From the NCBI GenBank assembly GCA_900315735.1, contig ONAD01000015.1:1-64000 (forward strand): a DNA stretch of 64,000 nucleotides. Direction: 5' to 3'. Of this stretch, positions 60,090 to 64,000 are shown piece by piece. A model generated the notes under the pieces. That model saw only the letters and a program-made list of their open reading frames with translations, made no database searches and was not told the origin of the DNA. Source of the DNA: an uncultured Lachnospiraceae bacterium. Lineage in GTDB: Bacteria > Bacillota > Clostridia > Lachnospirales > Lachnospiraceae. The position numbers and the translations under genes were made by a program. How positions within the stretch are numbered: position 1 is the first letter of the stretch; each line of letters begins with the position of its first letter.

Positions 60090-61097
60090 ATGACAATTCG
60101 GGAACGGATGGAGCGCATGGAGCATGAGATGTTAAGCCCTTATGCAGCATTAAGCGAGAATTCCAAAGGACGGGATTATCCGGAGGCACCTTGTGATATA
60201 CGTCCCGTATACCAGAGAGACAGAGACCGTATTCTCCACTGTAAGGCATTCCGCCGTCTGAAGAATAAGACGCAGGTGTTCTTAACACCGAAGGGTGACC
60301 ATTATCGTACCCGTATGTCGCATACCTTAGAGGTATCACAGAATGCCAGAACCATTGCAAAGGCGCTGCGGCTGAATGAAGATCTGGTGGAAGCCATTGC
60401 ATTAGGACATGATTTGGGACATACGCCATTTGGTCATGCCGGAGAGCGGGTGCTAAATGAACTTTGCTCCGGTGGTTTTAAACATAATAAACAGAGCGTA
60501 CGTATCGTAGAGAAATTGGAAAAAGGCGGACAGGGACTGAACCTGACCTGGGAAGTGCGGGATGGCATCTTAAATCATCAGACCAGTACGATACCACATA
60601 CACTGGAAGGCAAAATCGTCCGTTTCTCCGATAAAATCGCCTATATTCATCATGATATCGATGATGCGGTGCGTGGAAAGATAATGGTGGAAGAAGATAT
60701 TCCAATCGAGATACGGAAGGTATTGGGAAAGAATTCTGCAGACCGGCTGGATACGCTGATTCACGATATTATAACCAACAGCATGGATAAGCCGGATATC
60801 ATTATGTCCGATGAAATTTTCCAGGCAATGCAGGATTTGCGGAAGTTCATGTTTGTAAGCGTATATACCAATCCCATTGCCAAAGGAGAAGAGACAAAGG
60901 CAGAAGGCTTACTCAGCAAACTGTTTACATATTATATGGAATATCCGATGACAATGCCGGCGCAGTATACCGATATGATTGCGGAAGGCGAAGAGGAAGA
61001 ACGGGTAGTATGTGATTATATTGCAGGAATGACCGACCAGTATGCAATTGCAAAATTCTCAGAATATTTTGTACCGAAGGCTTGGCAGGTGAATTAA
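60090..61097 (+). CDS. dgt: Deoxyguanosinetriphosphate triphosphohydrolase-like protein
   Basis: A 335-residue HD-domain dNTPase. The HD metal site is visible as His78 (RMSHTLEV), His107-Asp108 (GHDLGHTPFGHAGE) and a later Asp in RFSDKIAYIHHDIDDA. It belongs to the class that hydrolyses dNTPs to nucleosides and triphosphate; the specificity of this subtype is often broader than dGTP. It lies three bases before dnaG. The dgt-dnaG-rpoD order is seen in many Clostridia. GGAAGGGAG-type signals precede the ATG. Confidence 0.92.
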   Translation: MTIRERMERMEHEMLSPYAALSENSKGRDYPEAPCDIRPVYQRDRDRILHCKAFRRLKNKTQVFLTPKGDHYRTRMSHTLEVSQNARTIAKALRLNEDLVEAIALGHDLGHTPFGHAGERVLNELCSGGFKHNKQSVRIVEKLEKGGQGLNLTWEVRDGILNHQTSTIPHTLEGKIVRFSDKIAYIHHDIDDAVRGKIMVEEDIPIEIRKVLGKNSADRLDTLIHDIITNSMDKPDIIMSDEIFQAMQDLRKFMFVSVYTNPIAKGEETKAEGLLSKLFTYYMEYPMTMPAQYTDMIAEGEEEERVVCDYIAGMTDQYAIAKFSEYFVPKAWQVN

Positions 61098-61100
61098 GGA

Positions 61101-62882
61101 ATGGCATATTATTCAGATGAATTAATAGAGGAAGTACGTTCCAGAAATGATATCGTAGATGTGATTTCCGGATATGTACGGTTGACGAAAAAGGGCAGCA
61201 CGTATTTTGGACTGTGCCCCTTCCATAATGAAAAGACCGGTTCTTTTTCCGTATCACCGAATAAGCAGATGTATTACTGCTTTGGATGCGGAGCAGGCGG
61301 AAATGTATTTACCTTTCTGATGCAGTATGAGAACTTTTCATTCCCGGAAGCGATGGAAGCATTGGCAGAGCGTGCCGGAATCGAACTGCCGAAGCAGGAA
61401 ATGAGTGCCCAGGCAAAGAAAGAAGCAGACAAACGCCAGATTCTGTTAGAGATTAACAAGGCAGCCGGCAAATATTATTATATGCTGCTGCGGAGCGAAC
61501 ACGGAAAACAGGCGTATGAATATTTTAAAAAGAGAGAATTATCGGATGCCACCATGCAGAAGTTTGGGCTTGGCTATTCGGATAAATACAGTGATGATTT
61601 GTACCGCTATTTAAGAAAGCTTGGATATGATGATGCAATCTTAAAGGAATCCGGTCTTGTGTCCATTGACGAAGTCCGGGGCGGACATGATAAATTCTGG
61701 AATCGTGCCATGTTTCCGATTATGGATGTGCATAATAAAGTAATCGGATTTGGTGGACGAGTCATGGGAGACGGCGAACCGAAATACTTAAATTCGCCGG
61801 AGACCAAAGTCTTTGATAAGAGCCGGAATCTGTATGCATTGAACTTTGCAAGACAGACCAAGAAACCACAGATGCTCTTATGTGAAGGCTATATGGATGT
61901 AATTGCACTGCATCAGGCAGGCTTTGACAATGCAGTGGCATCCTTAGGAACCGCGTTTACCAGTGGACATGCCAGTCTGCTGAAACGATATACGAAGGAG
62001 GTTTATCTTACCTTCGACAGCGATGGCGCCGGAATTAAGGCGGCACTTCGTGCAATCCCGATTTTAAAAGAAGTAGGGCTGACAGCCAAAGTCATCAACA
62101 TGAAGCCGTACAAAGACCCGGATGAATTCATCAAGGCACTTGGAGCGGAAGAATACCAGAAGCGGATTGATGCGGCAGAAAACAGCTTTATGTTTGAAAT
62201 CAGGATTTTAGAGCAGAACTATGATATGAAGGACCCGGAAGGAAAGACCGCATTCCAGACAGAAGTGGCAAAGAAACTGCTTGATTTTACCACGGAACTG
62301 GAACGGAACAATTATATGGAAGCCGTGGCGGATAAATATCATATGAGCTTTGAAGCACTCCGGAATCTGGTAAACCAGCTGGGCACCCAGGGAGGACTTG
62401 TAAAAGAGCGGACACCGCTTAAGAGTGGGCTGAATGAGAAGAAGCATAAGAAAGAGGACGGCATGAAGCAGTCCCAGAAATTGCTTTTGACCTGGCTCAT
62501 AGAATATGATAATCTGTACGATAAAATCAAAGATATCATTACACCGGAAGATTTTACGGAAGACATTTTCCGTAAGGTGGCAGAGCTTCTCTACGAGCAG
62601 AAGAAGTCGGGTACTGTCAATCCGGCACAGATTATCAGTTTATTTGCAGAAGAAGAGGAGCAGCGGGAAGTTGCGGAACTCTTCCATGCGAGAATCCATG
62701 AAGTGGATTCTGCCGCAGAGCGGGACAAGGCGTTGAAAGAAACGATTTTGCGGGTAAAGGATAACAGCATTTCCTATCGTTCGGCACACCTTGAACCTAC
62801 GGATATGCAGGGCTTACAACAGATTGTGGCAGATAAGAGAACCTTGCAGAATATGGAGAAAATGCATATTTCTATAGATTGA
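61101..62882 (+). CDS. dnaG: DNA primase
   Basis: A 593-residue primase of normal length. Domain order: a zinc-binding domain with Cys39, His42, Cys60, Cys63 (CPFH...CFGC), then a catalytic core with the TOPRIM motif ([21 protein letters not shown]), then a C-terminal helicase-binding domain. It makes RNA primers for replication with DnaB. It starts three bases after dgt. A gap of under 60 bp separates it from rpoD, giving the classic macromolecular-synthesis arrangement without rpsU. Confidence 0.96.
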   Translation: MAYYSDELIEEVRSRNDIVDVISGYVRLTKKGSTYFGLCPFHNEKTGSFSVSPNKQMYYCFGCGAGGNVFTFLMQYENFSFPEAMEALAERAGIELPKQEMSAQAKKEADKRQILLEINKAAGKYYYMLLRSEHGKQAYEYFKKRELSDATMQKFGLGYSDKYSDDLYRYLRKLGYDDAILKESGLVSIDEVRGGHDKFWNRAMFPIMDVHNKVIGFGGRVMGDGEPKYLNSPETKVFDKSRNLYALNFARQTKKPQMLLCEGYMDVIALHQAGFDNAVASLGTAFTSGHASLLKRYTKEVYLTFDSDGAGIKAALRAIPILKEVGLTAKVINMKPYKDPDEFIKALGAEEYQKRIDAAENSFMFEIRILEQNYDMKDPEGKTAFQTEVAKKLLDFTTELERNNYMEAVADKYHMSFEALRNLVNQLGTQGGLVKERTPLKSGLNEKKHKKEDGMKQSQKLLLTWLIEYDNLYDKIKDIITPEDFTEDIFRKVAELLYEQKKSGTVNPAQIISLFAEEEEQREVAELFHARIHEVDSAAERDKALKETILRVKDNSISYRSAHLEPTDMQGLQQIVADKRTLQNMEKMHISID

Positions 62883-62940
62883 GGACAAAATACTATTTAG
62901 TCCCGTTTATATGACGAATCATGAGAGGATGAACAAGAAA

Positions 62941-64000
62941 ATGGATGAAAAGATGGAAAAGACTACGAAAAAGACAACAAAAGCTGCAAAAAGTGCTCCG
63001 GCAGCAAAAGACGAAAAGATGAGCATTGAGGAGAAAAAAGCAAAATTGCAGGAAAAACTAAAGGAACTCCTTGCACTGGCAAAGATGAAAAAGAACAGCC
63101 TTGAGTATCAGGAAATCAGCGAGTTCTTTAAAGACATGGAGCTGGATGCAGATGAGTTTGAGAAAATCTTAGACTTCCTTGAAACTAACAACATTGACGT
63201 ACTTCGTATCATGGATGATGACGATATCGATGACGATATTATTTTAGATGACGAAGACGAGGTAGAGGTAGAAAAGATTGATTTATCTGTACCGGACGGC
63301 GTATCCATTGAGGATCCGGTTCGTATGTATTTAAAGGAAATCGGTAAAGTACCTCTTTTAAGTGCAGAGGAAGAAATCGAACTGGCAAAGAGAATGGAAT
63401 TAGGTGACCAGGAAGCAAAGAAACGCCTGGCAGAAGCAAACCTTCGTCTGGTAGTAAGTATTGCAAAACGTTATGTAGGACGTGGTATGTTATTCTTAGA
63501 CCTGATTCAGGAAGGTAACTTAGGTCTGATTAAAGCTGTTGAAAAATTTGATTACCGGAAAGGATATAAGTTCTCTACTTATGCAACATGGTGGATTCGT
63601 CAGGCAATTACAAGAGCAATCGCAGACCAGGCAAGAACCATCCGTATTCCGGTTCATATGGTTGAAACAATCAACAAACTGATCCGCGTTTCCAGACAGT
63701 TGCTGCAGGAGTTAGGACGTGAACCGACCCCGGAAGAGATTGCAGCAGAGATGAATATGCCGGTAGACCGTGTACGTGAAATCTTAAAGATTTCCCAGGA
63801 GCCGGTTTCTTTAGAGACCCCAATCGGTGAAGAGGAAGATTCTCATTTGGGAGACTTTATTCAGGATGATAATGTGCCGGTACCTGCAGATGCAGCAGCA
63901 TTTACCCTGTTAAAAGAGCAGTTAGAGGAAGTCCTTGGAACACTGACCGAGAGAGAGCAGAAGGTATTAACCCTTCGTTTTGGTCTGGAAGATGGACGTG
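62941..64000 (+). CDS. rpoD: Primary sigma factor RpoD/SigA (truncated by the window end)
   Basis: At least 353 residues are inside the window. An N-terminal Lys/Ala-rich tail leads to region 1.1 and an acidic stretch ([16 protein letters not shown]). Region 1.2 is [16 protein letters not shown]; region 2 is [37 protein letters not shown]. Region 3 follows, and the start of region 4 appears before the right edge ([18 protein letters not shown]). The ATG at 62941 is a compromise: GAGAGG stands 12 bases upstream, and an in-frame ATG at 62929 is too close to it. It directs general transcription at TTGACA/TATAAT promoters. Confidence 0.93.
   Translation, partial: MDEKMEKTTKKTTKAAKSAPAAKDEKMSIEEKKAKLQEKLKELLALAKMKKNSLEYQEISEFFKDMELDADEFEKILDFLETNNIDVLRIMDDDDIDDDIILDDEDEVEVEKIDLSVPDGVSIEDPVRMYLKEIGKVPLLSAEEEIELAKRMELGDQEAKKRLAEANLRLVVSIAKRYVGRGMLFLDLIQEGNLGLIKAVEKFDYRKGYKFSTYATWWIRQAITRAIADQARTIRIPVHMVETINKLIRVSRQLLQELGREPTPEEIAAEMNMPVDRVREILKISQEPVSLETPIGEEEDSHLGDFIQDDNVPVPADAAAFTLLKEQLEEVLGTLTEREQKVLTLRFGLEDGR

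Overview
The window looks like a chromosomal segment from a Gram-positive gut-type Clostridium, most likely a Lachnospiraceae member. The signs are AAGGAGG-type ribosome sites, TTGACA/TATAAT promoters, GA-rich low-to-mid GC coding sequence, a GGDEF-EAL protein, the DUF3793-flavodoxin pair, CsoR/CopA, LarB/LarC, a TetM-like GTPase and a dgt-dnaG-rpoD end. This placement comes from gene content only; no rRNA or tRNA gene is present to confirm it. About 48 protein genes are recognised, mostly on the + strand, in short operons separated by clear intrinsic terminators.

Layout. 1-1.8 kb: an accessory edge with a gene start leaving the window, two small ORFs and a lone tyrosine recombinase. 1.8-7.5 kb: a CadC-like ArsR regulator with its operator, a detached heavy-metal domain and a Zn/Cd-type P1B ATPase, then an FtsX-type ABC exporter. 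7.7-8.8 kb: DUF3793 plus flavodoxin under a palindromic operator shared with the exporter. 9-16.6 kb: an M14 peptidase, an LRR/VWA/MoxR cassette, and a TetM-like GTPase fused to a YacP/Rae1-type NYN nuclease. 17-22 kb: aroE-aroD-aroK followed by two methyltransferases. 22-25.5 kb: membrane-lipid genes (PAP2, LPG-synthase-like flippase, PssA, Psd) running by overlap into larB-larC. 27.6-36.4 kb: MATE pump, oxidoreductase, AAA/DUF234 ATPase, SH3-NlpC/P60 hydrolase, orphan wHTH plus second MATE, a promoter-rich 44-residue protein gene and an amidase. 36.5-46.3 kb: THUMP methyltransferase, GGDEF-EAL protein, exonuclease III, double-domain PPK2, LytTR-LiaF pair and a third MATE with an attenuator-like leader. 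46.6-49.7 kb: CsoR-CopA with a fused CopZ. 49.9-64 kb: GH13 amylase, MCP, DUF6062, K+/H+ antiporter, ECF sigma plus beta-propeller protein, Fe-S aldo/keto reductase, dgt, dnaG and a truncated rpoD.

The most unusual feature is a family of five structured intergenic repeats (A 16.6-17.15 kb, B 31.6-31.95 kb, C 41.5-42.0 kb, D 55.1-55.3 kb, E 58.4-58.7 kb). Each has a 140-bp core that folds into a closing stem enclosing a branched domain, and the stems change by compensating substitutions between copies. The core sits inside long self-complementary arms that are partly private to each copy. I do not recognise this element. It behaves like a mobile or amplified structured RNA/DNA element.

Other points of interest are the GTPase-nuclease fusion, a CopA-CopZ fusion that keeps a perfect internal ribosome site, direct repeats with LytTR spacing upstream of the LytTR gene, an iteron-like array before the AAA/DUF234 ATPase, and a membrane-anchored beta-propeller protein placed where an anti-sigma factor would be expected.
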